A stretch of 64,000 bases of DNA, taken from contig CM022371.1 in assembly GCA_011800155.1 (NCBI GenBank), forward strand, positions 868,001-932,000. Direction: 5' to 3'. The position numbers were made by a program, and so were the translations under genes. Below, piece by piece: positions 1 through 12,169 of the stretch; the first letter of the stretch is position 1, and every line of letters starts with the position of its first letter. The notes beneath the pieces are model-generated. The model ran no database searches, was not told the DNA's origin, and saw only the letters and a list, made by a program, of their open reading frames with translations. The DNA comes from Flammulina velutipes. Its lineage: Eukaryota; Basidiomycota; Agaricomycetes; Agaricales; Physalacriaceae.

Positions 1-400
1 TATTCTTGATTATTGCAATGAGGTTTGGGTCACTGTTTTCTTGAAGTACTTTCTCTACTGATAAGGAACGTAGCCTCAGCCTTTTGTCCATTAGATCACC
101 GGAATCACCCGTACCAGATTTAGTTATCGCCACAGGTAAGTATGCTCAAGATATCCCTTTCTAGCAACCATTTTGACGCTCTATCATGAAGCTCCAACTG
201 TGGTTATCCTTATTTTTGGGACTCAAACGGTAACTTTTTGGACTCCATTGGAGTCGTGGCGCCGTGCTAAACGAGTCTGACAGGATATTCTGCGGGCTGT
301 ATGTTTCTGGAAACGTGATACACCTCCGATTACTTCCAAAGCTGAAATGCAAACCATCTATGTTGATTTGACGAATGCGCCTCCCTTGGAATGTGGGCAC
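1..400 (-). other. Possible partial gene at the left edge
   Basis: The minus strand is open from the window edge to about position 130, encoding a stretch rich in Asp, Leu and Arg (…DKRLRLRSLSVEKVLQE…). A second minus-strand open stretch lies at 161-400. No domain is recognisable and I could not join the two parts with a convincing intron. It may be the 5' part of a gene that continues outside the window, or chance open frame. Confidence 0.2.
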
Positions 401-796
401 AAACCTCGATGGAAGCCTCAGATTCTTTTACCCCGGGAGACGCCTGTTAAATTCTGAAAATATAATATTGGGCTGGTGCCCCAGGAGTTGTAGGATATTG
501 TAGGATATCGACGTGTCCCCCAAAGTAGTCTGGAATTACGATTCGATGTTACTCAGTGATTGTGGCGTAAACATTGCAAACGAACTTGATATAATTATTT
601 AAATCAGGTAAATGGTTCATGAATCCTCAATTTCGATTCTCCCCACTCCCAGCTCTCATTGTCAGTCTAAGGGCAGAGCATGAGGAGAGGTCGAAGGCGG
701 CCAGGCTGTGGACACACAGGACCAAACAACTGCTCAATATTTTCTGTCACGTCTTCAAGTTCGTCGCGTACTCCGACTCGTCCTTTGAAATCTGTC
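401..796. other. Intergenic, upstream of bL12m
   Basis: No gene is supported here. The stretch should contain the promoter and 5' leader of the ribosomal protein gene that starts at 797. The overlapping open frames on both strands at 619-940 are interrupted by the inferred introns of that gene. Confidence 0.5.
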
Positions 797-1534
797 ATGG
801 CAGTACGTTGCTCTTCCTTTCTGTCATTCAACTCAATAACCATTATTGTCCACAGTCCTGCTCTCGTGCCGTCCGTGTTCTGTCCCGCTCGTCCTTCCGG
901 TGAGAAGCCCGCAAACTCTGAAGGAAATACAGGAAACTAAAGCCACAACAGGACCTCTACGTTTTGCGCACGGAGATACCTCGCCACCGAAGCAGCGGCA
1001 GATAAGGCTGCGCCCCCTCCGCCGCCCAGCGACCCGCGAATAAGCCGTATCGTCGATGACATTTCCGGTTTGACCCTCCTCCAGGCCTCCGACCTTGTTG
1101 CGCTCCTCAAGGTGCGCGCCCAAACCCCATTTCCCAGTGAAACTTGCTAATTCCATACCAGACGCGGTTGAACATCCAGGAAATAGCTATGCCAGCTTCA
1201 GCCCCGGTAGCAGCAGCCCCTGCAGCGTCGGACGAACCAGAAGTCGAGGCGCCCAAAGAAAAGACCGTGTTCAACGTCATACTCCAGTCCTTCGACGCAA
1301 CAGTCAAACCCAAGATTATCCGAGAGGTCAAGGCTCTTATTCCTGGCCTCACATTGATCGACGTGCGTGCTCTCGTTGCACTCTTCATTTATATCCTCAC
1401 CGCCTCTCTCTATACAGGCCAAGAAGTTTGTGGAATCGCTCCCTAAACCCCTCAAGGAGAACATTCCCAAGGAGGACGCCGAAAAACTCGCCGCCGCATT
1501 CCAGGCTCTCGGCGCCGTCGCGTCGCTCGAGTAG
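797..1534 (+). CDS. MNP1: Mitochondrial ribosomal protein bL12m (L7/L12 family)
   Basis: This is the stalk protein of the mitochondrial large ribosomal subunit, which recruits translational GTPases. Five exons join in frame: 797-802, 856-899, 952-1111, 1162-1362 and 1418-1534, giving 175 residues. The N-terminus (MASCSRAVRVLSRSSFR) is rich in Arg and Ser and lacks acids, as expected for a mitochondrial presequence. Next comes the L12 N-terminal dimerisation segment (DDISGLTLLQASDLVALLK), then an Ala/Pro hinge, then the globular C-terminal domain with EKTVFNV, KPKIIREVK and the closing LKENIPKEDAEKL. The first exon is only two codons long; it was chosen because it joins in phase to the presequence and has clean splice sites. 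The gene converges on NOT3, whose stop is about 150 bp away. Confidence 0.92.
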
Positions 1535-1681
1535 ACCCGCCACTCGTACATTAGATCTAACCACCTATTTATACTAATTCACGAGTTTGTCAATTCATCG
1601 CGTATACGGTATAGGAATACAGATGGTAAACGAGGTTCACGAAAAAAATAAAAGAGTCAATATAATGAGCGTATTGGGCAT

Positions 1682-4294
1682 TTACTCCTCTGAAAGATAC
1701 CTATACTCGAATCGGAAGTCGCTCTTCTTCCGTTGACACCAGGATCCTTCCCAGTCGAAGTACACGTAGACGCCCTGCTCGTACTCCTCTGTGATCGCCT
1801 GCGGCTCAGAGTGGCGCTGGAACCAAGTCAAGTATTTAACGTGGAATCGCCAAGACTGGCGTTTCAGCTCCTTTGCGGCAAGATATCTGAAGAAAGAAAT
1901 ATTAGAGAGGACGGCGCGTGCAAGTCTATTGGCAACTCACTGTTGGTACGTCCCCGGTAGGTAGTAGAACACGTAGAAGAGCGTCTCGACGTCCAACTGC
2001 TGGAAGATCGCCTGAGTGCTTAGCAAGGGAAGAGGCACCTGAGCGTAGTAGCTAGGCGTTTGATAAGGATGCCTCGGCACGTAATATTTCGGCCTTGAGG
2101 AGCAGTCAGCCCACAGCCCACTTCATGGAAAGAGAGACACGTTACTTTTCCGTGTCCTGAGGCTCTGGCCTGGTGAGCAGGCCGCCTTCCAGCATCTTGT
2201 GCACTTGTTCGTGGTTCGACATACGGGAAGCTTTGAGACAGTCGAGTCAGCGTGGAAAGAACAAAGACACGGGACAAATACCCTTTTGCTTTACGTTCTC
2301 AAACGACACAACCAAGTCTGAAAGGCCAGGTATCGTCGTCCCTGGTCGCTGCTGCTGCTGTTGCTGTGGCAGAGGTTCCGTTGGTGGCTTAACACCAGGC
2401 GGGAAAATCGGTGCTTGCGCTGACGGTAAAGGTGAGGGCACACGTTGTTGTACTTGTTGAGGTAATGGTGAAGGGCCAGGTTGTGGCGGCTCTGTCGCTA
2501 ATAAATGCTATAAACGACGTCAATAAGAAGACGGGTTGCAGAAATAGTGTTGGGCGTACTAAAGCACTGGGCGACTGTTGCGAGATTTTCGGCGAATCTA
2601 AGCGTGGAGGTTTCGACAAAGGACGGGACCAAGACACAAACAAAATCACCTTTACGTATTGCCGGCATTCTTTGTGGCGACGAGGTTGCAGCGGGGCCGT
2701 CGCTCGAACTCGGAACGGCCTCTGATGCAGCAGGCGATTCCAAACCTGAGTAGAACGAGCCGTCTGGCTGATATGACGCTGCTGAGGATAGCATCGGGCT
2801 TGTCACAGAAAGCATTGAGACACTGGGTGACGATGGTGTTTGTTCTGACGGTTGAGAACCTGAAGGTATTGGTTGGTATGCAGTTGTCGCTGTTGCCGCT
2901 GGTGGAGTCAGTGGAGTCCCAGAAGAAGATTGTGACGGTGCCGGTGGAGGTGGCGCGGTCGGAGGCGTTACTGCTGCTGCCGCCGCCGCTGCATATCGTA
3001 TTGGAGGTAATGTTGCTGCCGGTCTTGGTGTTGGTAGTCCCGATTTCACGACGCTTGACATGGATTGTGCGTTGAAATTTAAATTTGGTGGTGGTTTCGC
3101 TGTAGCTAAGGTGAGGAGGTGGGTCCACGAGGCTGTAGTGAGGTAGCTCACAGTCTATTGAATGTTCTGCGTTTCCGGTATCAGTGCTTGAAACTACAGA
3201 AGATAAGATAGACTGACTCCGTAGTTGTAGCGTCACGTTCGCTTTCTTCAAGATTGGACTTTCGAGAGGTTTTACGACGTGTTCGTCATCGTGCTTTTTG
3301 GGCGTCCGAGGCGGTAGTTCGACGACGGCTTCATGTTGTTGAGGCGCTGCTTGGGAAACGCTAAAATGATACATACCTTCGCTTCCTTCGTCAGAGTCAG
3401 TGCTGGGGTCGTCGTCCCCTATGGGTATGCCGAATTTCTCTTCCTCCTCATCAAGGTTGAGGTCGTCGTAGATACCCTCATCCTCCTCAAAGTCTTCTTC
3501 CTGTTTTCGTTGAGAATTATTCTCGGTGGGATTACGGCGACATACCTGATTGCTTTCAACGAAATACGACACGTCGTCGTGCAAACTCTGGCACTTCTCT
3601 GCTGATAGAGATCCATTCTGCAATAATCGGAGAACAATTTCGAGTCGCGAGACGTGCCATTTCCGACGCTCGTTGAGATGCTCTAGGTCCTCCGTCCTGC
3701 CTGCAGCTGCCGACGCCTTGCGCCCCTTCTTGCCTGTCCCTTGTAGAGCTTCAATTTCTGCTTCGGCCTGCTCAATCTGCATTTGCAGTTCTTCCACCTT
3801 GCCCTGCAGCCACTGCGCTTCCTCCTCCTTCTCCTGCTCTTTGGGATCTAGCTTCGCGGCTTGTATTAGGCCTATTGTCGAGAACGCCTTGGTCTTCATC
3901 TCCTTCTCGCAGGCTTTGAACTTCTCCATTTGCTGCAAGAGATGGTTGGAACGGACGCGAATATGAGATGAGGAGGGCCACGTACTGTCTCAATGAGTTT
4001 CCGGTTGTCCACCAGCTGTGTCTTGTCTTTAATGTCATTGCTCGCGACCCACGTCTTGATTTGATCTCGCAGTCGCTGAAGTTTCTTTATCTGCGTCTTC
4101 AAGTCCGTTTCGAGTTTCTCCTTCTGAGTTTGATTGGTCGCGGCTTGCATTTTCTCGTATATGTTCTCGAATAGTTCAACACCTTCCGCTACCTTTTTAA
4201 GGGTGCGGTCGATTTCGGCTACGATTTTGAGGTTGGCATTTTGGAATTTAGTGCAACGACAGTTAAGCTTACTTTGGAGTTTGCGTGCCGCCAT
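1682..4294 (-). CDS. NOT3: CCR4-NOT complex subunit NOT3/NOT5
   Basis: This is a scaffold subunit of the CCR4-NOT deadenylase, acting in mRNA decay and transcriptional control. The start is the ATG at 4294 (MAARKLQ); a 54-bp intron (4219-4272) then restores the hallmark sequence [20 protein letters not shown] second intron near 3933-3985 leads into the long N-terminal coiled coil ([17 protein letters not shown]). The middle is disordered: acidic ([14 protein letters not shown]), then Pro/Ser/Ala-rich, then poly-Gln. The C-terminus at 1682-2100 carries the NOT box, with [34 protein letters not shown] and the Trp-rich [14 protein letters not shown]. Several introns fall in the middle region (about 2100-3600), and their exact borders are approximate. 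The order of N-terminal coiled coil, linker and NOT box is the full family architecture. Confidence 0.9.
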
Positions 4295-4492
4295 GGCGCG
4301 TCGAGTGTGATGGTGAACGTCAAGTTCCTTCACCTATGCACCGTTGTGAGGAGGGAAACGCCGCCGGTAAATATGGCCAAATATTATTCGTCATGATGTA
4401 TTGCTCCGCCACTATTTACTCTTTTTGGACAATTGCCCCCCGACGGCGCGCACTAGAGTGGCAATAAGAATGATTTTATTAGTTTAATGCTA

Positions 4493-6266
4493 CTAATCCT
4501 CCTTCGCCTCTCTAGCTTGCGCGACGTAGCTCTTCATCAAAGACACAACCCTCAGCAAGTTCTGGCTAAACTTGGCAGAAACGGGAATGACATCCAGCTC
4601 TTGCCCCGGAGCATTCATCTGCAGACGTACATACCGTTCTAGCGTGGCTAACTTTTCCTTGGCTTCCTTCACGAGCTCTGGGTCACCATCACCGCCCAAC
4701 AAATCCGCCTTGTTCGCGATTACCAGGCGAGCTTTACGGCTCATGCCATCCTGATAGGTCTCGAGCTCTTCCCGCAGAACTCCCAACTCGTTCCAAGGCT
4801 CTGGTCCGGAGAGGTCGACGACGTAAACCAATGCAAGGGCTCGCTCCATAGACCTAAGGAAAGTGTGACCTAAACCGACGTTGTCTGAAGCGCCAGAGAT
4901 GAGTCCCGGGTTGTCTGCCACTGTGAAGCGGAAAGCTTCGTAGAGATCAAAGGCATGTCCAGCCCGGTAGTCGTCGGCTGACTGGCGTAAGGCTTGGTTC
5001 CGCGTGAGGGCAAACGCTAATTCGCCACGCTCCAGCTTCTCGCGCTCACGACGTTCCTCGACTATGGTTTCCTCGTGTACAGTTTGGGGAGAGAGATGCC
5101 CTTCGTACGTTCCATCTTCGGCCATGCGCACAACACCGACGTTGGGGTTCAGAGTCGTGAAGGCATACCCTGCGACTTCTGTCCTAGCGCGCCCGCCGGT
5201 GATAGCCCTCAGTAATGTGCTTTTTCCCGCGTTGGGCATGCCGACGAGACCTATGTCAGCTAGGATTTTGAGTTCCAGGGAAAGGGTGATGCTTTCGCCT
5301 TCGTGTCCACGGGAGGCAAATTTTGGGGAACGATTGACGTCGCTCAGGAAATGCGGATTTCCCAAACCTCCAGCGCCGCCCGTTGCAACGAGATAGCCCA
5401 GGTTATCGGTACGTCGTTGGCCTAGAGCCGAGTTGGTGTCGTCCTCTGTCGTATATTCATGGTCGAGATCGAGGAGCAGAGGCTCCATGAGCTGTCTTTT
5501 TCTTCGTTCATATCGCCTCTCCCTCTCTTCTCTATACGCCGCGGCCTCTGCATCCTTGAACGAGTCACGCTGAACGTTGGCTTCGTTGAACCGTGGATAA
5601 TGCACCCATCTATTTTCGCGCATCTTCTCCTGCTTCGCGTGAAAATCCAGACCTTCTAAACTTTCCTCTTCCGTCTGCCATTCATCTGGTGCGCTCCTGG
5701 GGTCATCGCGAGGCAGTTCGCGTACGACGGTACCTAGTGGCACATTAATGACTGTGGGTTCGCCATTCCGACCGTTTTGCCAGGTGCCTAGGCCGTTTCC
5801 TCCTGGTATACCGCGAACGCGATTCGCCACAGAGCCCAGGGTGGTAAGTTCAGCAGTAGGCTTGATGTAAACGTCTCCCCCGCGTCCGCCATTCCCTCCG
5901 GAGGGAGGCCCGAATGGTTTAAATTTTTCGCGGTGGAAGGCAGCGCATCCATTTCCTCCCTTGCCTTGAAATTCGTTAAGGTAGTCGAAGCGGGAAATAA
6001 GAAGATGAATGTACCGGCGCGTATGGTAACAATAAGATGGTCAAGGAAAGATTGGCCCTAGTAACAGGTCAGAGTAGAGTGTAATAATAAATAGCAAGAC
6101 GCACTCCTTGTCTGCGCTTCCATTCTGTCTTGCGTCTGCGAAAATATTCGACCGCGTCGTCGTCTTGAGTCACTTCTGGACGTGTAGAATACGCTAGTTG
6201 TGCATGGAAATTTGGAGGCTTGACGGCAAAGATTGGGGTTTGACGGGCAGCCAAACGGCTGAGCAT
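4493..6266 (-). CDS. MTG2: Obg-family GTPase, mitochondrial (MTG2-like)
   Basis: This GTPase acts in assembly of the mitochondrial large ribosomal subunit. Three exons join in frame: 6266-6105, 6057-6015 and 5964-4493, giving 558 residues. The N-terminus is basic and mitochondrial in style. The Obg domain is visible as DHLIVTIRAGKGGNGC, then PSGGNGGRGGDVYI, with later ATGGAGGLGNPHF. The G domain shows G1 GMPNAGKST, G3 DNPGL, G4 NKAD and G5 SAK. A charged insertion of roughly 100 residues, rich in Glu and Arg (QTEEESLEGLDF through EERERRYERRKR), splits the Obg fold. A second insertion follows the switch region (EERREREKLERGELAF). Such insertions are compatible with a eukaryotic orthologue. The gene sits in tandem with NOT3, about 200 bp apart. 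Confidence 0.9.
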
Positions 6267-6474
6267 GCGAGTGAAGGGCTTTGGTTAAGGAGGATTTATT
6301 ACATAATAAAGCAAGTGGCGTACAACCAGAAAAGACTGGTAAACTCGTCGCCAATTAACAGATACAAGGAACATCAGTACAGAATTTACAATCGGCAGTA
6401 AAATGAAGAAGGTAGTTCCAAAATCCATAAATTCTAACGAGCCATGTCACAATTTAACGAATTATTTAGTATTC

Positions 6475-9159
6475 CTACCGCCACAATGCATCAGAAACCC
6501 GGAGAACGTCGTCAATTTGGTGGACGTCGTGCACTCTGATCACTGCTGCTCCTTGTCGAACCGCACACGCCACGGTAGCCGCCGTACCGAACAAGCGATC
6601 TTTGGGCGACCTGGTAGTATTTCCGTCCCCAGACAAGAGAGTCCCGATGAATGATTTCCGCGACGAGCCAACAAGGCATGGATATCCCACTAAAGGGTTT
6701 CTTCGACGATCCGTTTCTATCCCGGAATGTCAAACTTACAATACTTCCGGAAAGACAATTTGCATACCTGGTCCAATGACTACGTCTGCGGTCACAGTAG
6801 ATGCATTCCGCAGAACCTCCAGATTGCCTTCCACAGTTTTACTGAATCCAAGGCCGGGGTCGACAAAGACCAGCCATCGTCGGATTCCTCCCTTCCCTTT
6901 GATGATCTGCTCCACTCTATACCCCAGTTCCACGCGCACACCCTCGACAACTGACGCACTGGGACCGGCATACGAGTAGCCATCGTATGCCTTGTTTGAG
7001 CCAGCATCTCCTCTCGAATGCATAAGCACAACGGGCACTGAGTATCGCCTCGCAATGTCTTTCAACTTGGCCATCGACTCTGACGCCACCCGATTCTCTT
7101 CGGCGTTGAGAGAGGGATACGGATATTGAGGGCCAATGAATGCATACACGTCGTTGATGATATTCGCCCCAGCCAAGATCGCAGCCTCTGCCACCTCGGG
7201 GCGGAAGGTATCGACACTGATTGGAGTGGACAGGCTGAGAAATTTTCGGACCAATGATATGACGGGGACGACGCGGTTGATTTCTTCCTCTGGCGAGACG
7301 AAAGCAGCACCGGGCCTGGTGGAGTAGCCTCCTACATCTACGATGTCCGCGCCGTCATACGCGGCGTCTAAGGCACAGGTCGCGGCGACCTTGGTTTCGA
7401 GGTGATCAGAGCCATCTGAAAACGAGTCGGGAGTAGTATTGACGATAGCCATAAGAAGAGTTTTTGGTTTTGGAAACTGCCTCTCAACTCCCGGTATTCG
7501 GAATGACCAATGGCATAAAGTAGGAGGCGCTTCCGTTGGAGGAGATTTCGAGGATGGTGACATATGGCGGGGTACCGGCATAACCCTATGGAGCGATGGG
7601 TCTGGCGATACGTTGTGTAGTAGCGAGGTGACCGTACAATTCTTCAAAGGATGTACAAAATCTGGAATCATGCTGATGATGAATGGGATTTAACAAGCAA
7701 TAACAAAATTCGAAGAACGGAAAGCTTACTCAGATAATGGTTGAAGGACGAATTCCCGTTCACACATCCGGGGGTGGGGTACAACGAGGTGGCCATTCAA
7801 GTGGTCAGCTTCATGGCCGCTACCTCTCGTGTCGATGACTTCGCTGTCATAGAATACAATGTCAAGGTCGATAGCGCGAGGACCATTGCGAACTGATGGG
7901 ACGCGACCAACAGCCTCTTCAACATTTTTGAGGAGACGGAGGAGCTCGAGTGGACTGATAGTGGTTTCGATCTATCAACATTGTTAGAGAAATGGATACT
8001 ACCATAGAGAAAATGCTTACCATGCAAGCGCCGTTAATGAAGTTGGGTTGCTCTTCAACGTACATCGGAGTGCTTTCGTACAGAAAACTGGTGTTGACGA
8101 CAAAGAGCTCGCCGCCTCCGGCTAATGCGGTAGATTCGAGCATCCGGAGAGCACCCTCTATGTGCTGAAAACTGTCGCCTAGATTGGAGCCGAATGCGAT
8201 TGCCACTGTGTGTCTCGGGGCATCAGTCGTGACTGTTTCGGGAGCTGAAGGCGCTGTTTCGAGAGCTGGAGGATAATCCAGGAAGGTGCGGGATATTTCG
8301 ACTTCAGAGGCCGAAGCGTATACCAACGCGAATGGTTTAGACGCCTTGATAGTCACAATTGGTGCTGGTGCGGAAGAACTAAAAGGGCGCAATTCCTTGA
8401 GTACTTCATTGGCTGCATACGACGTTAGGGCTTCCAAAGTTAAGTATTCGGTGGCACCCACTCCCTAAGAAGACTAAGTATGATGATAAAGCAACTGCAA
8501 TTCGAACGGAAGAGGACAAACCTCGTACAAACGCCGAACTATAGCTCGAACATCGAGGAACTTCTTTTCCTCGAAGATCTGCGAATGATCTTCAATCGAC
8601 AAGTCCATTCGAACGAGCTGCTTCTCAAGTCGTTCGCTGGCGTTAACACCTATGATGGCATGACAGTCCACCTCTTCCAAAAGATGCTTGAATGAGATCA
8701 AAGTCCATCTCGACGAATCAACTCTTTTGGCACTGGCTTCGAGAACAGCGGCTCGACAGTGCACGGGTGGTTTTAGCTGTACCAGACGAAGATGTACCTC
8801 GTCGAAAAGGCTATTAAAAGGTGGTTGTAGGAGGAGATAGTCAAGACTTTGACGCAAAATATCTTCCAATGAAGAGAATGCTGCCGACGAGCCTAGTTTA
8901 GAGCGCAAGCCAGATGATATGGTCGAGTAATTTATAGAACTGTCTAGATCGTCGTTCTCAGCAGAGTATCTGACGTCGGTGGGAATCGATATCGTGATGG
9001 AAATTGGTTGAAGTGATGCTTTTCCTGTCTCTTTAACTGGCCATCTGGCACCCGAGTAGAGTGATACATCGACGGAGAGATCCTTGACGCGAATCCAGTC
9101 TTTTCTGCTCCAGAATTAGGAATTATAATGATTTTCGAGTCGACCACAGACCTGGTCAT
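6475..9159 (-). CDS. FOL1: Trifunctional folate synthesis protein (DHNA-HPPK-DHPS)
   Basis: One polypeptide of roughly 800 residues carries three steps of folate synthesis: dihydroneopterin aldolase, hydroxymethyldihydropterin pyrophosphokinase and dihydropteroate synthase. The start is ATG 9159. A first exon of 8 bp joins to 9104 to give MTRKDWIRVKDLSVDVSL. Two aldolase repeats follow, the first with CHAIIGVNASERLEKQ and the second with EYLTLEALTSYAANEV. The kinase part has AIAFGSNLGD, YEQP-type NFINGAC, and RNGPRAIDLDIVFYD. The synthase part has MAIVNTTPDSFSDG, GGYSTRPGA, ISVDTFRPEVAE, INDV, VFVDPGLGF and, in the last exon, CLVGSSRKSFIG. The domain order matches yeast Fol1. It is divergent from SEC11 across about 250 bp, so the two probably share a promoter region. 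Confidence 0.93.
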
Positions 9160-9412
9160 GGCTGAAAGAGGAATGAACCAAATAGAGAACCAAACAACGC
9201 GCCTCTTGTCGAACAACCATCTCCTTTGCTCAATGTTCGAACGTTCAACGTTCAATGCAGAGTGTCCTTTCTTTCTGTAATGGCAGATCTTGGAAAATAC
9301 TACCACCCATTGCTTCGAAATCACGTGGCTCTGTACACGTCGCACCCACGTATTGTTTCATTGGGATCTGTTTGCGGTGTTTCCATCACTATGCTGCTTG
9401 TAACTTGCTATC

Positions 9413-10166
9413 ATGTTCTCCGAGGAATTGAGAGCACTCAGGCATCTTAATATTCGCCAGGTGCGTGTCTCACGAACTTCCAATTTCCCTGAATCTAAAC
9501 CATCCATCTAGTCATTATTACAATGCTTGAACTTCGCAACAGCGATAACCTCCTTCCTCATGGTGTACCAAGGACTGGGAATACTCCTGAACACTGAGTC
9601 ACCAGTCGTTGTCGTCCTCAGGCAATTCTAAATGCATAGTCGCGTAATTCAAAGACTGATCGACATACAGTGGATCGATGGAACCAGCTTTTCGACGTGG
9701 GGATTTATTGATCTTGACTAATTCACCTCATGCGCGGTATCGCACTGGCGACATAGCTGTCTATCGAATTCCAGGCGCGGCCATTCCAATCGTACATCGC
9801 GTACTAGAAACCCACGACTTCTCGACTGAGGATGTTAACTTGAGGTACTTGCGTATTCTCCTGGAAATTTGGCACGCCCTGAATCTTTCCTTCTTCTCCT
9901 AGGCAGTTGATGATGACGAAAGGAGACAACAACCCCGTCGACGATTTTGGTTTGTACCAGGGCCTCGAATGGTTGGAGCGCAAACACATTGTGGGCAAAG
10001 TACGAGGCTTTATACCTTATGTTGGATATATAACCATCGCCATGGTCAGTTATTTCCGTGCATTGGTTGCTGAAAGCTGACTTGAAATTTCCAGAATGAC
10101 ATCCCAGAGCTCAAATATGCATTATTTGGAGGATTGGGTCTCGCTGCACTTCTTCAGAGGGAATGA
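9413..10166 (+). CDS. SEC11: Signal peptidase complex catalytic subunit
   Basis: This is the membrane serine protease that removes signal peptides in the endoplasmic reticulum. Translation starts at ATG 9413 ([16 protein letters not shown]), which is the conserved family start; the earlier ATG at 9280 only opens a short frame ending before the gene. Exon 1 is 9413-9460, and exon 2 from 9512 encodes the membrane segment. The catalytic Ser lies in VVVVLSGSMEP and the conserved His in IVHRVLE. The Asp box is [13 protein letters not shown], and the C-terminal hydrophobic segment ends [10 protein letters not shown]. The join giving SGSMEP needs an intron at 9621-9669 or so that begins GC rather than GT. 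The remaining introns are ordinary GT..AG. Confidence 0.93.
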
Positions 10167-10326
10167 TTGAGTTCAGAGGTACTTCAACTTGACATCAGGA
10201 CATTTAAATTATGACGAGAAAGCGACGCTGGCACGCTTTCTATGTAACGAGATAATTAATTCATTGTTGTAAAGCGTACAGGACGATGTTGAATGAGGTT
10301 CTCGCAAGGCATGACTCCAAAACTAA

Positions 10327-12169
10327 TCAAACGCGGCTGCTAATCATCTCTTGCTCTACATAAATTCCGGAGCCTTCCTGCCTTTTAACTGGTACGTCCA
10401 TATCGTCTACATCGTCGGGATCTGTAGCGGGCATCTTAATTCTTCTTATCAGACGTTACATTCCCGCTGAAAATGACCACTTACAGAAACGACATTCGTA
10501 TTCGTGGTATTTGTCGTCTTGAAGGGATCAGCCAAGATGCGAGCATCGGTAAAGAAAAGCTTACTCTCAACGCAAACGACATGCCAGCCGTTCGCCGCCT
10601 ATCCGAGTGGGAAGAGGACTGGGAAGAAGAGAATAGAGGATTTGGCTCGTAGACCTTGGATGCGAGTGCACTCATTCTTGCGTTCAAGCTACGATCATAG
10701 GCATTAGTGAGGATGCGTTTCAATTCAGGAAGAAATCCTGACGAGGATAAGAGTGATATAGCGTATAGCTTTGCAATGCACAAGTCCCAGCTGAAGAATC
10801 TATGTAACAGTCAAAATATGAGCAAGGGAATAGAGGTGTGTGTTTACATTGTCGTATCCTAAGTAGATTCTGAAGTCAATACCAGGATAAAGACGAAGTT
10901 GTCACATACTTTCACGGAGAGAAAGACGATTGCATCGGCCAACGCTGCTACTGCGGTGATCGTACCCGTCTGGACGTTGACTAGAAAATGTTTTAGTGAA
11001 GTCATGGTGTCGACTAAGAAAATGCATACACCGGATCAGCCTGGAGACGATGTCACTACTGATAGAAGTTCGTTTGCGCCACTAGAAATATAATTAGTTG
11101 ATAGTGCAATTTGCTAGATTGACTTACCAATGAATACACAAGAAATATCGTCACCAGAACGTCTGTGATAGCTGAAGCGACTAGCCATGTACTCGGCGCT
11201 GCTTTAAACTCTGCAAACTGCCGATACGCAGGTTTCATAGAGACACACACGGTTGTCGCGATACCTCCGCCTTGATTGATTGCAAAGTAAGTATGAGGAA
11301 AAACGGATAGTCTATAGAATCTTACCTAGCGAGGCGAGGGAGAAAAGTCCAATTACGATGGAAGGTATCACTGATTCGGCGATGATCTTGATTCTCCAGG
11401 CCATGAAAAGTTGTACAGGTGTTGATATTATAACCTGAACGATGGAAATTATCAGCGTTCTACGTTGATAAACGGACTTTTGGAAGCTCGGGGAATCGGA
11501 AGTGATGATACGTACCGTCATGATAGCATCGGACCGCAAGACTGTGTTTGTCGTTAGCGAACGCGAACGTGTGCTAGATGTGATCCGAGGAGACAGAACG
11601 TACGCAGAGGGGAGATGACCAATGGGAATTCCGTGCCTAGTAGGTAGGTTTGAGCGAGTAACCATATGCTCAAGACGATATTACATACCATAGCGTAGAA
11701 TCAAAGGCTCAAAAACAATTCCAATGTTGCAGACAGTGTTGGCTGTTTCTGCCAGGAAGAGGTAGAATACCTACGGAGAGTGTGAATGCTATGGCGGGAT
11801 GAGAACGGTGCCAGACGAACGAAGAATTTGATCCACAGTGGGTCACTAAAATGTGTTAGTCCTGTTTCTCAATACATGAAGAAATAACGGGGACGTACTG
11901 TTTAGAGGTTTGGTAGTATGTGTACATCTTGAGAATAATTCATTACATCTTCTCTGCTCAAACTTGGGATGATCACCTGCAGGACGGTTACCTGTGCGAA
12001 CATCAGTCGATGTCAGGAGTACTACGAACTGACAAGCCGTACCCCGTAGAGTATAGAGCTCAAGGAGGACCCGATCAAGAGAGGAGTATATCTAGCGTGG
12101 GATTGAATCAAACCGCGAGCCTGGTGCGTCTGAAGTTACTCACACCTCAATGACAGTTGGCGGGGACAT
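10327..12169 (-). CDS. DUF6534-family membrane protein
   Basis: This is a polytopic membrane protein of a family abundant in Agaricomycetes whose function is unknown. The start ATG at 12169 gives MSPPTVIEV, and the next exon continues YTPLLIGSSLSSILYG, followed by GVTVLQMYTYYQT, a typical family N-terminus. Later segments include FLAETANTVCNI, then STPVQLFMAWRIKIIAESV, then APSTWLVASAITDVLVTIF, the last of these being the DUF6534 core. The end of the core contains CIAKLYAISLLSSLNAR. The tail is hydrophilic and ends EGSGIYVEQEMISSRV at 10327. There are many short introns and the borders are approximate. It converges on SEC11 with about 160 bp between the stops. Confidence 0.75.

Noticed and set aside
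619..940. Overlapping plus-strand frames before the ribosomal protein exon
   Set aside because: The frame is crossed by two inferred introns with good splice signals. The spliced product gives a proper presequence and L12 core, so these frames are not separate genes.
9280..9450. Plus-strand frame upstream of SEC11 (MADLGKYYHPLLRNHV…)
   Set aside because: It overlaps the true SEC11 start in another frame and has no family match; it is better seen as leader sequence or a short upstream frame.
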